NCBI GenBank assembly: GCA_900546105.1
Contig: URBP01000030.1
Coordinates: 1-22,038, forward strand
Direction of reading: 5' to 3'
DNA: 22,038 bases
Source: an uncultured Collinsella sp.
GTDB taxonomy: Bacteria; Actinomycetota; Coriobacteriia; Coriobacteriales; Coriobacteriaceae
Of the stretch, positions 8,294 through 14,424 are shown in pieces (the stretch's first letter is position 1; each line of letters opens with the position of its first letter). Under the pieces are notes generated by a model. The model searched no databases. It was not told the origin of the DNA and saw only the letters and a program-made list of their open reading frames with translations. Made by a program: the position numbers and the translations under genes.

Positions 8294-9391
8294 ATGTCCT
8301 CGACCTTTGGCAACGTCTTGCACTTAAGCATCTTCGGCCAGTCGCACTCCCCCGCCATCGGCTGCTCACTCGATGGCATTCCGGCGGGCATCGCCGTGGA
8401 CCAGGAGCAGCTGCAGGCCTTCCTCGACCGTCGCGCCCCCGGTCGCGACGAGACCGCAACCAAACGCCGCGAGGCCGACGCCGCGCACATCATCGCCGGT
8501 GTTGTCGATGGACATACCACCGGCGCGCCCATCGCCGCGATTATCGAGAACACCAACACGCGCTCCAAGGATTACTCCGAGCTGCGCCGCAAGCCCCGTC
8601 CCGGACATGCGGACTTCCCTGCGCGCGTGAAGTATCACAACATGCACGATGTCGCCGGCGGCGGACACTTCTCCGGCCGCCTAACGACACCCCTGTGCAT
8701 CGCCGGCGGCATTGCGCTGCAGGCACTCGAGGCCCGCGGCATTAAAGTGATGGCGCATGTGGCGCAGATCGGCGGCATCTCCGACCTGCCGATGGACGAC
8801 ATAGTCTATCGCGAGGCCGACCGCAAGGCGATCCTTACGAACGATCTGCCGTGCATTGACGCCGCCGCAGCCGGCCGCATGCGCGAGGAGATCCTAGCCG
8901 CGCGCGACGAGCTTGACAGCATCGGCGGCATCGTGGAGTGCGGCATCTACGGACTTCCCGCGGGCATCGGCGACCCCATGTTCGACGGCATCGAGAACCG
9001 CATCGCGCAAATCGCGTTTGGCATTCCAGCCGTAAAGGGCGTGGAGTTTGGCATGGGCTTTGCCGTGGCCGCCATGCGCGGCAGCGAGAACAATGATCCG
9101 TATCGCATCGATGCCGAGACCGGCGAGATCGAGGTCGAGTCCAACAACGCCGGCGGCATCCTGGGCGGTATTTCGACCGGCGCGCCCGTCATGTGGCGCA
9201 TGGCCGTAAAGCCGACGCCCTCCATTGGCCGCGAGCAGCAGACGGTGGACATGGACGCTATGGAAAATGCCGAGCTCTCGGTCCACGGCCGCCACGATCC
9301 CTGCATCGTCCCCAGAGCTGTCCCCGTAGCCGAGGCAGCCGCCGCCCTTGCCATCTGGGACGCCCTCCTCGAAGACGCCGCCCAGCGCTAA
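8294..9391 (+). CDS. aroC: Chorismate synthase
   Basis: AroC eliminates phosphate from EPSP to give chorismate and needs reduced FMN. The 365-residue protein begins with STFGNVLHLSIFGQSHSPAIG, carrying the conserved histidine (His18). Downstream are GRDETATKRREAD (about 51-64), KPRPGHADF followed by GGGHFSGRLT (flavin-binding region), and the C-terminal GRHDPCIVPRAVPV. FGQSHS replaces the commoner FGESHG. The GGAGGA ribosome site lies within the last codons of aroA; the one-base gap implies coupled translation. Confidence 0.96.
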   Translation: MSSTFGNVLHLSIFGQSHSPAIGCSLDGIPAGIAVDQEQLQAFLDRRAPGRDETATKRREADAAHIIAGVVDGHTTGAPIAAIIENTNTRSKDYSELRRKPRPGHADFPARVKYHNMHDVAGGGHFSGRLTTPLCIAGGIALQALEARGIKVMAHVAQIGGISDLPMDDIVYREADRKAILTNDLPCIDAAAAGRMREEILAARDELDSIGGIVECGIYGLPAGIGDPMFDGIENRIAQIAFGIPAVKGVEFGMGFAVAAMRGSENNDPYRIDAETGEIEVESNNAGGILGGISTGAPVMWRMAVKPTPSIGREQQTVDMDAMENAELSVHGRHDPCIVPRAVPVAEAAAALAIWDALLEDAAQR

Positions 9392-9434
9392 CTACCCACC
9401 CCTCAACATCCCCCGACACGTGAAAGGGGTCTCC

Positions 9435-10562
9435 ATGGACCTTGCTGACATCCGCCAGGCCATCGATGGCATCGACACCACGCTCCTCAACAGCTTTGTC
9501 GAGCGTATGGACATTGCCACCGAGGTCGCCAAGTCAAAAATCGAGATGGGCAAGGCCGTCTTCGACCCCGCCCGTGAGCGCTCCAAGCTCAACAACCTCG
9601 CCAGCCGCGCGCCCGAGCGCTACGAGGCGCAGACCATCACCCTGTTCCGTCTCCTCATGAGCATGAGCAAGGCCGAGCAGCAGCGCTACATCAACGAGCT
9701 CAAGGGCATCACCGTCTCGCAAAAGGCCCACGCCACGGCTGCAGCCTCCGACACGCCCTTCCCTCAAACGGCCACCGTCGCCTGCCAGGGCGTCGAGGGC
9801 GCTTACAGCCAAATCGCCGCGTGCAAGCTCTTCGACGTGCCCGACATCGCGTTTTTCGAGACCTTCGAGGGCGTCATGTGCGCCGTGCGCGACGGCTTCT
9901 GCGAGTTTGGCGTGCTGCCCATCGAGAACTCCACCGCCGGCTCGGTCAACGCCGTCTACGACCTGCTCGCCCAGTTCGACTTCCACATCGTGCGCTCGCT
10001 TCGCCTCAAAATCGACCACAACTTGCTCGTCAAGCCCGGCACCAAGCTTGCGGACGTGCACGAGGTCTACAGCCACGGCCAGGCCATTGCCCAATGCGCC
10101 GGCTTTATCGAGGCACACGACCTGCACGCCACCAAGTACCCCAACACGGCCATGTCGGCCGAGATGGTCGCCAGCTCCGACATCGCCTCGCGCAGCGGCG
10201 CGGCGCTCTATGGTCTGGAGGTGCTGGAGCCCAATATCCAGGACTCGGACAACAACTACACGCGCTTCGTCGTCATCAGTCGCGAGCCGCGCGTCTACCC
10301 CGGCGCCAACCGTACCTCGCTCATGATCACCACGGCCAACGAACCGGGCGCCCTCTATCGCGTACTCGAGCGCTTCTACGCACTCAACATCAACCTTATC
10401 AAGCTCGAGAGCCGCCCCATCCCCGGGCGCGACTTTGAGTTTATGTTCTACTTCGATCTGGACTGTCCCTTTGGCAGCAAAGCCCTCGACGACCTGCTCG
10501 ACTCGATTGACGAGGTGTGCGAGAGCTTCACCTACTTTGGCAGCTACACGGAGGTGCTCTAG
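9435..10562 (+). CDS. pheA: Bifunctional chorismate mutase / prephenate dehydratase (P-protein)
   Basis: This 375-residue fusion converts chorismate to prephenate and then to phenylpyruvate. Residues 1-90 are an AroQ-type helical chorismate mutase. Residues about 113-285 are prephenate dehydratase, with GVEGAYSQIA (119-128), PIENSTAGSV (162-171) and the catalytic NYTRF (275-279). Residues about 293-372 are an ACT domain with ESRP at 325-328, the phenylalanine-binding signature of regulated P-proteins, so feedback inhibition by phenylalanine is expected. The ATG at 9435 follows AAAGGGG by five bases; the frame is open further upstream across the aroC end, but without a ribosome site. The stop is immediately followed by the aroE-aroK ATG. 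Confidence 0.95.
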   Translation: MDLADIRQAIDGIDTTLLNSFVERMDIATEVAKSKIEMGKAVFDPARERSKLNNLASRAPERYEAQTITLFRLLMSMSKAEQQRYINELKGITVSQKAHATAAASDTPFPQTATVACQGVEGAYSQIAACKLFDVPDIAFFETFEGVMCAVRDGFCEFGVLPIENSTAGSVNAVYDLLAQFDFHIVRSLRLKIDHNLLVKPGTKLADVHEVYSHGQAIAQCAGFIEAHDLHATKYPNTAMSAEMVASSDIASRSGAALYGLEVLEPNIQDSDNNYTRFVVISREPRVYPGANRTSLMITTANEPGALYRVLERFYALNINLIKLESRPIPGRDFEFMFYFDLDCPFGSKALDDLLDSIDEVCESFTYFGSYTEVL

Positions 10563-11813
10563 ATGACTGACGTCGCCACAACCCGCCCCTACGGCGTGCT
10601 GGGCCGCGTGCTGGGCCACAGCTACACCCCGACCATCTACAAGGAGCTCGCGGGGCTTGAGTACGTGCGTTTTGAGCGCGAGCCCGAGGACCTCGCGGCC
10701 TTTATGACGGGCGACGAGTGGGAAGGCACCAACGTGACCATTCCCTACAAGCGCGCCGTCATGGACTACCTGGACGAGCTGAGCCCGCTCGCCGAACGCA
10801 TGGGCAACGTCAACACGATCACGCGTCTGCCCGATGGCCGTCTGCGCGGCGACAACACCGACTACTTCGGTTTCCAGTGCCTGGTCGAGGAGCTGGGTGT
10901 GGAGATTGCCGGCAAGAAGGTCCTCGTGCTCGGAGCCACCGGAGGCGCCGGCACCACGGCCAGCATGGTGCTGGGCGACCTGGGCGCGCTCGTGGTGCCC
11001 GTGGGACGCGCGAGCGAGGTCAACTACGGCAACATCGCACAGCAGTCCGACGCCGCGTTGCTCGTCAACTGCACGCCTGCCGGTATGTTCCCCCACTGCC
11101 CCGACGCGCCTTGCACGCTCGAGGGCCTCGACGCGCTCGAGGGCGTCATCGATATCGTTTACAACCCCGCTCGCACGGGACTCATGCTCGAGGCCGAGCG
11201 TCGCGGCATCCCCTGCATCGGCGGTCTGCTCATGCTTGTAGCCCAGGCGGCGCAAGCCGTCGAGCGCTATACCGGCCAGGTCACCCCGCGCGGGCGCATC
11301 CTGGACGTGACGGAGCGCCTGTCTCACCGCGAGCAGAACATCGCCCTGATCGGCATGCCGGGCTCGGGCAAAACCCGCGTGGGTGAGCAGATCGCCCTGC
11401 TCACCGGCCGCGAGCACATCGACCTGGACCGCGCCCTCGAGGAGCGCCTGGGCATGCCCTGCGCCGACTTTATCGTCGAGCGCGGCGAGGCGGCGTTCCG
11501 CGAACAGGAGACGGCGGCGCTGGCCGACATCTCCAAGCGCAGCGGCCTGGTGCTTTCCACCGGCGGCGGCGTGGTCACGCGCGACGAGAACTACCCGCTA
11601 CTGCACCAGAACAGCCAGATCGTGATGCTCAACCGTAAGCTCGACGAACTCGCCCACAAGGGTCGCCCCATCACCGCCCGCGATGGCATCGACAAGCTGG
11701 CCGAGCAGCGCATGCCGCGCTACCGCGCCTGGGCCGACTACATCATCGACTCGCGCGATTACGCCGCCAACACCGCCCAAGCCCTCCTCGACGCCCTCCC
11801 ACCCGCTCTCTAA
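10563..11813 (+). CDS. aroE-aroK: Fused shikimate dehydrogenase (AroE) and shikimate kinase (AroK)
   Basis: One 416-residue reading frame carries two consecutive pathway enzymes. Residues 1 to about 250 are shikimate dehydrogenase (3-dehydroshikimate to shikimate, NADPH), with catalytic Lys63 in NVTIPYKRA, Asp100 in GDNTDYFG, the dinucleotide loop GATGGAG (124-130), NCTPAGM (169-175) and Gln228 in LLMLVAQA. Residues about 258-416 are shikimate kinase with the Walker A loop GMPGSGKT (264-271), DLD (287-289), FREQE (312-316), GGG (334-336) and the lid motif RPI (368-370). No stop or frame break separates the halves. SYTPTIY replaces the usual SLSPxxHN near the N-terminus. It starts directly after the pheA stop and is followed by a hairpin terminator. 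Confidence 0.93.
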   Translation: MTDVATTRPYGVLGRVLGHSYTPTIYKELAGLEYVRFEREPEDLAAFMTGDEWEGTNVTIPYKRAVMDYLDELSPLAERMGNVNTITRLPDGRLRGDNTDYFGFQCLVEELGVEIAGKKVLVLGATGGAGTTASMVLGDLGALVVPVGRASEVNYGNIAQQSDAALLVNCTPAGMFPHCPDAPCTLEGLDALEGVIDIVYNPARTGLMLEAERRGIPCIGGLLMLVAQAAQAVERYTGQVTPRGRILDVTERLSHREQNIALIGMPGSGKTRVGEQIALLTGREHIDLDRALEERLGMPCADFIVERGEAAFREQETAALADISKRSGLVLSTGGGVVTRDENYPLLHQNSQIVMLNRKLDELAHKGRPITARDGIDKLAEQRMPRYRAWADYIIDSRDYAANTAQALLDALPPAL

Positions 11814-11815
11814 CC

Positions 11816-11857
11816 AAAACCACCACAAAGGGGACAGGAACCTATGTGGTGGTTTTT
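11816..11857 (+). terminator. Hairpin terminator or attenuator between aroE-aroK and aroQ
   Basis: A perfect 12-bp stem pairs 11816-11827 with 11845-11856, and the 3' arm ends in a run of five Ts. The 17-base loop contains GGGGACAGGAACC. It begins two bases after the aroE-aroK stop and lies 42 bases upstream of aroQ on the same strand, so aroQ is either read through or expressed at a lower level. The stem is also terminator-like on the minus strand. Confidence 0.6.
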
Positions 11858-11898
11858 CATTCCGCCGCACCGCCCGCCCAACCGCAAAGGAAGCAACC

Positions 11899-12336
11899 AT
11901 GAAAGCACTCGTCATCAACGGCCCCAATCTCAACATGCTCGGCATTCGCGAGCCGGGCATCTATGGCAGCGACAACTACGACCGCTTAGTGCAGATTTGC
12001 CAGGAAGCGGGCGCTGCACAGGGCTTCGACGACGTCGAGGTCTTCCAGTCCAACCACGAGGGCAGCATCGTCGACAAGATCCAGGAGGCCTACGGCAAGG
12101 TCGACGGCATCGTCATCAACCCGGCGGCATACACGCATACGAGCGTGGCAATCCTCGACGCCCTCAAGGCCGTCGCCATCCCTGCCGTCGAGGTCCACAT
12201 CAGTGCCGTCGAGACCCGCGAGGACTTCCGCCAGGTGAGCTATGCACGCCTGGCCTGCTTCGCCACCATCACCGGTGAGGGCCTCCAGGGGTATGCGCAC
12301 GCTCTGGAGCTGCTGAGGGAGTATCTCGAAAAGTAG
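11899..12336 (+). CDS. aroQ: Type II 3-dehydroquinate dehydratase
   Basis: AroQ dehydrates 3-dehydroquinate to 3-dehydroshikimate. The 145-residue length is typical of the small dodecameric type II enzyme. It begins KALVINGPNLNMLG, has the catalytic tyrosine at Tyr22 in the flexible loop GIYGSDNYD, then FQSNHEGSIVDKI (49-61), INPAAYTHTSVAI (73-85) with substrate-contacting Asn75, and the conserved His100 in EVHISAVETREDFR. In the last motif SAVE stands where SNIH-like residues are common. AAAGGAAG lies about five bases before the ATG. It completes the pathway of the upstream operon but is separated from aroE-aroK by a hairpin, and is followed by a strong terminator. Confidence 0.95.
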   Translation: MKALVINGPNLNMLGIREPGIYGSDNYDRLVQICQEAGAAQGFDDVEVFQSNHEGSIVDKIQEAYGKVDGIVINPAAYTHTSVAILDALKAVAIPAVEVHISAVETREDFRQVSYARLACFATITGEGLQGYAHALELLREYLEK

Positions 12337-12385
12337 CCTCGCGGATCAATTCATTAACACCGATTCACACGAACAAAACTCCGGC

Positions 12386-12423
12386 GCCGGCAGCAGCGAC
12401 CTCGCTGCTGCCGGCATTTTATT
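12386..12423 (+). terminator. Strong Rho-independent terminator closing the aro block
   Basis: A perfect 13-bp GC-rich stem (12386-12398 with 12403-12415) has a 4-base loop (ACCT) and is followed by ATTTTATT. It lies 50 bases after the aroQ stop and isolates the aro genes from the next unit. Confidence 0.85.
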
Positions 12424-12430
12424 ACTGGCA

Positions 12431-12436
12431 TATAAT
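12431..12436 (+). promoter_or_regulatory. -10 box upstream of the DUF4869 gene
   Basis: A perfect TATAAT lies 32 bases before the ATG at 12468. The position for a -35 (12408-12413, CTGCCG) falls inside the terminator stem and is a poor match, so expression may be weak or depend on an activator. Confidence 0.5.
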
Positions 12437-12467
12437 CGTTGCAGTCACACAACGTCTGGAGACGCGC

Positions 12468-12917
12468 ATGTTAAGCATCCATCTGGGAGATTATCCCGGT
12501 TCCATCTACGATACCGAAACCTATTTTAGGAACTCATACTTGGACTCATGGTTCGAAGACCCTATGGCCGCACAAATCATTAAAAGCGTGGACGGATCAG
12601 AGCTCATCGGTCCCCACAACATCGTAAGCAAACAACTAGGCTCAATCACTCCACTCGAACTGTCCGGCGGCGTCAAGACGCTGCTGTTAGTACGCAATCT
12701 CCCAAATATGGTGTTCAACGCATCTACCTGCGGAGACAACTGTGCCCGCTGGCTACTCAAAATCGGCAAAGAGCAGGATGTGCTGGTGACCCTTTACCAC
12801 ATCATGAAGTTCCCCTGGAAGAACTTTGAAATCCGCATTGAAAACGATGACCGCATCGTCAGAAACATGCAGGAGTTTGTCGGCGCCACGAATGACTTTT
12901 TGGATGTTGATGAGTAA
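12468..12917 (+). CDS. DUF4869-family small protein
   Basis: A 149-residue soluble protein without signal peptide or membrane segment. The pattern SIYDTETYFRN at the N-terminus, an IGPHNIVSK region, LELSGGVKTLLL (64-74) and FNASTCGDNCARWLLKI (83-99) matches what I recall of the DUF4869 family, whose function is not established. The two cysteines of the TCGDNC motif (88 and 92) are the most striking conserved-looking feature. The start has GGAG six bases upstream. It overlaps the next gene by one base (TAATG), so the two are translationally coupled and probably act together. Base composition is lower in GC than the aro genes, and codon use is more mixed. The family call rests on memory and is moderately sure. 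Confidence 0.7.
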   Translation: MLSIHLGDYPGSIYDTETYFRNSYLDSWFEDPMAAQIIKSVDGSELIGPHNIVSKQLGSITPLELSGGVKTLLLVRNLPNMVFNASTCGDNCARWLLKIGKEQDVLVTLYHIMKFPWKNFEIRIENDDRIVRNMQEFVGATNDFLDVDE

Positions 12918-13915
12918 TGAAGGGAACGCATACCGTTGTCGTAGAGCGTGCAAAGGTCAAATACACACTCACCTTTAAACGCAACATTTCCTTCATTCGC
13001 GGTAACAGCGGCACGGGCAAAACGACGCTCATCTCGATGATTCGCGACTACAACGACCGAGGACCGGAAAGCGGCGTTACACTCAGCTGCGACGCGCCAT
13101 GCGAAACGCTTTCCGGCAGACGCTGGCAGCGCGAGCTGTCGATCATCGAAGATTCGATCGTCTTTCTAGATGAGGGCAACGAGTTTATCTACTCAAAGGA
13201 CTTCGCCAAAGCCATCAACGGATCGTCCAACTATTTTGTTCTGATATCTCGTCGCGACGCCAACGAACTCCCCTACAGCGTCGACGAGATCCTAAAGCTA
13301 GCCAACACCACAAGCAAGACAATTAATGGCCGCAAGAGCGACAGACGCTTCTACTCGGTGACTAAACCGCTATATGACCACACGGCAAGCATGCTGTATC
13401 AGGACCTTAACGTAGGGTTCGACAATCCTGACGCCGTAATTGTCGAGGATAGCAAGTCTGGCTATCAATTCTATAGCACCCTTTGCAACCGACTGGGAAT
13501 CCCCTGCTATACCGCCACCGGCGTAGCGAACCTAAAACGAACGATTCACGAATGTCCCGAGCAAAACATCCTTGCCATAGGAGACGGCGCAGCGTTTGGT
13601 CCCTACATCGAAAAGGTGCTCGGACAGCGCGTTTACAAGAACGTTCGCTTGTTCCTCCCTGAATCATTTGAGTGGACGCTTTTGCGATCTGGCCTCATCC
13701 CCAACAACGACATTCCAAAAATCCTCAAGGACCCTTCGAGCTATATCGAAAGCCGCGACTACCTGAGCTGGGAGCGGTTCTTCACCGACGTATTGATCAA
13801 GTACTCTGCAGACACTCGCTACGTCTACAGAAAGGCACGGCTCAACGAGCAGTACCTAAAGCCGCAGGCGATGGATGCAGTTGCGAGCGTCTTGCCCGAG
13901 TGTCTGAAGGCATAA
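12917..13915 (+). CDS. P-loop ATPase with Toprim-like C-terminal half, partner of the DUF4869 protein
   Basis: The 332-residue protein has an N-terminal P-loop NTPase half: Walker A GNSGTGKTT at 29-37, Walker B IVFLDE at 81-86 and a following strand NYFVLISRRD (105-114) that resembles a sensor segment. There is no ABC signature or long coiled-coil insertion. The second half contains AVIVEDSKSGYQFY (173-186) and NILAIGDGAAFG (217-228), which resemble the glutamate and DxD-like strands of Toprim nuclease folds, although only one of the two aspartates (Asp223) is obvious. This would make it a miniature relative in layout of OLD-type ATPase-nucleases; that is inference. The start overlaps the upstream stop by one base. 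A perfect palindrome begins at the stop codon. GC content is lower than that of the neighbouring aro genes. Confidence 0.75.
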   Translation: MKGTHTVVVERAKVKYTLTFKRNISFIRGNSGTGKTTLISMIRDYNDRGPESGVTLSCDAPCETLSGRRWQRELSIIEDSIVFLDEGNEFIYSKDFAKAINGSSNYFVLISRRDANELPYSVDEILKLANTTSKTINGRKSDRRFYSVTKPLYDHTASMLYQDLNVGFDNPDAVIVEDSKSGYQFYSTLCNRLGIPCYTATGVANLKRTIHECPEQNILAIGDGAAFGPYIEKVLGQRVYKNVRLFLPESFEWTLLRSGLIPNNDIPKILKDPSSYIESRDYLSWERFFTDVLIKYSADTRYVYRKARLNEQYLKPQAMDAVASVLPECLKA

Positions 13916-13955
13916 TGGCAGTGGGGAGGACCAACTTGGTCCTCCCCACTGCCAT
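13915..13955. repeat. Perfect 41-bp palindrome at the end of the ATPase gene
   Basis: Twenty bases on each side of the central C at 13935 are exact reverse complements; the inner arm includes GTGGGGAGGACCAA. The first base is the last A of the ATPase stop codon. The RNA would fold into a very stable hairpin of about 18 bp with a small loop. No T tract follows on either strand, so it is not a canonical intrinsic terminator. It may be a mobile palindromic repeat, an mRNA 3'-end stabiliser, a protein-binding site, or a non-standard terminator. Confidence 0.85.
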
Positions 13956-13956
13956 G

Positions 13957-14254
13957 GAAACCCAGCACACGCAATAGCTGCCGGCAAGAGCGGCAACTGT
14001 CGCAACCACAAACCCATCCACGCGGCGGCTCGAAAGCTCAAGCCCACTCAGCGCGGCAAGGACAAGCCAAGTGACACCGGCTCCAATAAACAGCAGGGGC
14101 TTGCTCACGCTCGGCTCGAGCCCCCCTTGGCGCGCCGTATAGCCAATCCACATCAGCAGCACAACAGCAGCTCGCGCCACGGCTTCGGCCTAAACGTATA
14201 CCCGGCAAGAATAAAGAACACCTGCATGTGAAAAAAGCCCAGACCACCAAGCGG
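13957..14254 (-). pseudogene. Decayed acyltransferase-3 family membrane protein remnant
   Basis: On the minus strand one frame (14254 down to a TGA at 14153) reads GLGFFHMQVFFILAGYTF and then RPKPWRELL, the start of an acyltransferase-3 (OafA/NolL-like) membrane enzyme with its FHM...F..SGY pattern. A different frame (14180 down to about 13957) continues with hydrophobic helices: LMWIGYTARQGG, KPLLFIGAGVTWLVLAAL, and VVATVAALAGSYCVCWVS, as in the later membrane part of such proteins. The two pieces are out of frame, and much of the roughly 330-residue family length is missing, so a deletion with frameshift has occurred. The 5' end of the homology lies within the tRNA terminator, and the 3' end stops at the 41-bp palindrome. 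The family call is by pattern memory. Confidence 0.55.
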
Positions 14255-14263
14255 CCCGGGCTT
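14231..14263 (-). terminator. Rho-independent terminator of tRNA-Arg(TCT)
   Basis: On the minus strand an 11-bp stem (14253-14263 with 14235-14245, two G-U pairs) with a 7-base loop is followed by six Ts (14231-14236). It lies 9 bases after the tRNA 3' end and overlaps the first residues of the acyltransferase remnant. Confidence 0.85.
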
Positions 14264-14272
14264 AATAAACGA

Positions 14273-14349
14273 TGGTGCTCCATGGCGGATTCGAACCGTC
14301 GACCTTGGGATTAGAAGTCCCCTGCTCTATCCAACTGAGCTAATGGAGC
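14273..14349 (-). tRNA. tRNA-Arg, anticodon TCT
   Basis: A 77-base minus-strand cloverleaf with encoded CCA (14273-14275): acceptor GCTCCAT pairs with ATGGAGC, D arm TAGCTCAGTTGGATAGAGC, anticodon loop CTTCTAA giving anticodon TCT, and T arm with GGTTCGAATCC. It reads AGA arginine codons, which are rare in this GC-rich genome. Confidence 0.96.
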
Positions 14350-14395
14350 AAATAACAGCACGCCCAAGCAAGCGCAAGCCTGTCAGGCGCAAGTA

Positions 14396-14424
14396 ATTAT
14401 AACCTAGTTGAACTGCTCACGGTA
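14396..14424 (-). promoter_or_regulatory. Promoter of tRNA-Arg(TCT)
   Basis: On the minus strand TATAAT (14396-14401) lies 17 bases from TACCGT (14419-14424), a weak -35 located within the last codons of the ABC ATPase gene. The predicted transcript has a leader of about 40 bases before the mature tRNA. Confidence 0.5.

Noticed and set aside
9534..11417. A 627-codon open frame on the minus strand opposite pheA and aroE-aroK
   Set aside because: It is the complement of well-supported enzymes in GC-rich DNA; its translation is low-complexity Ala/Val/Gly/His-rich with no recognisable domain.
13915..13955. The palindrome as a standard Rho-independent terminator
   Set aside because: Neither strand has a T tract after the stem; it is reported as a repeat instead.
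13842..14180. A 112-codon minus-strand frame as an intact small membrane protein
   Set aside because: Its end runs through the palindrome and into the ATPase gene, its start has no ribosome site, and it fits better as the second piece of a decayed acyltransferase.
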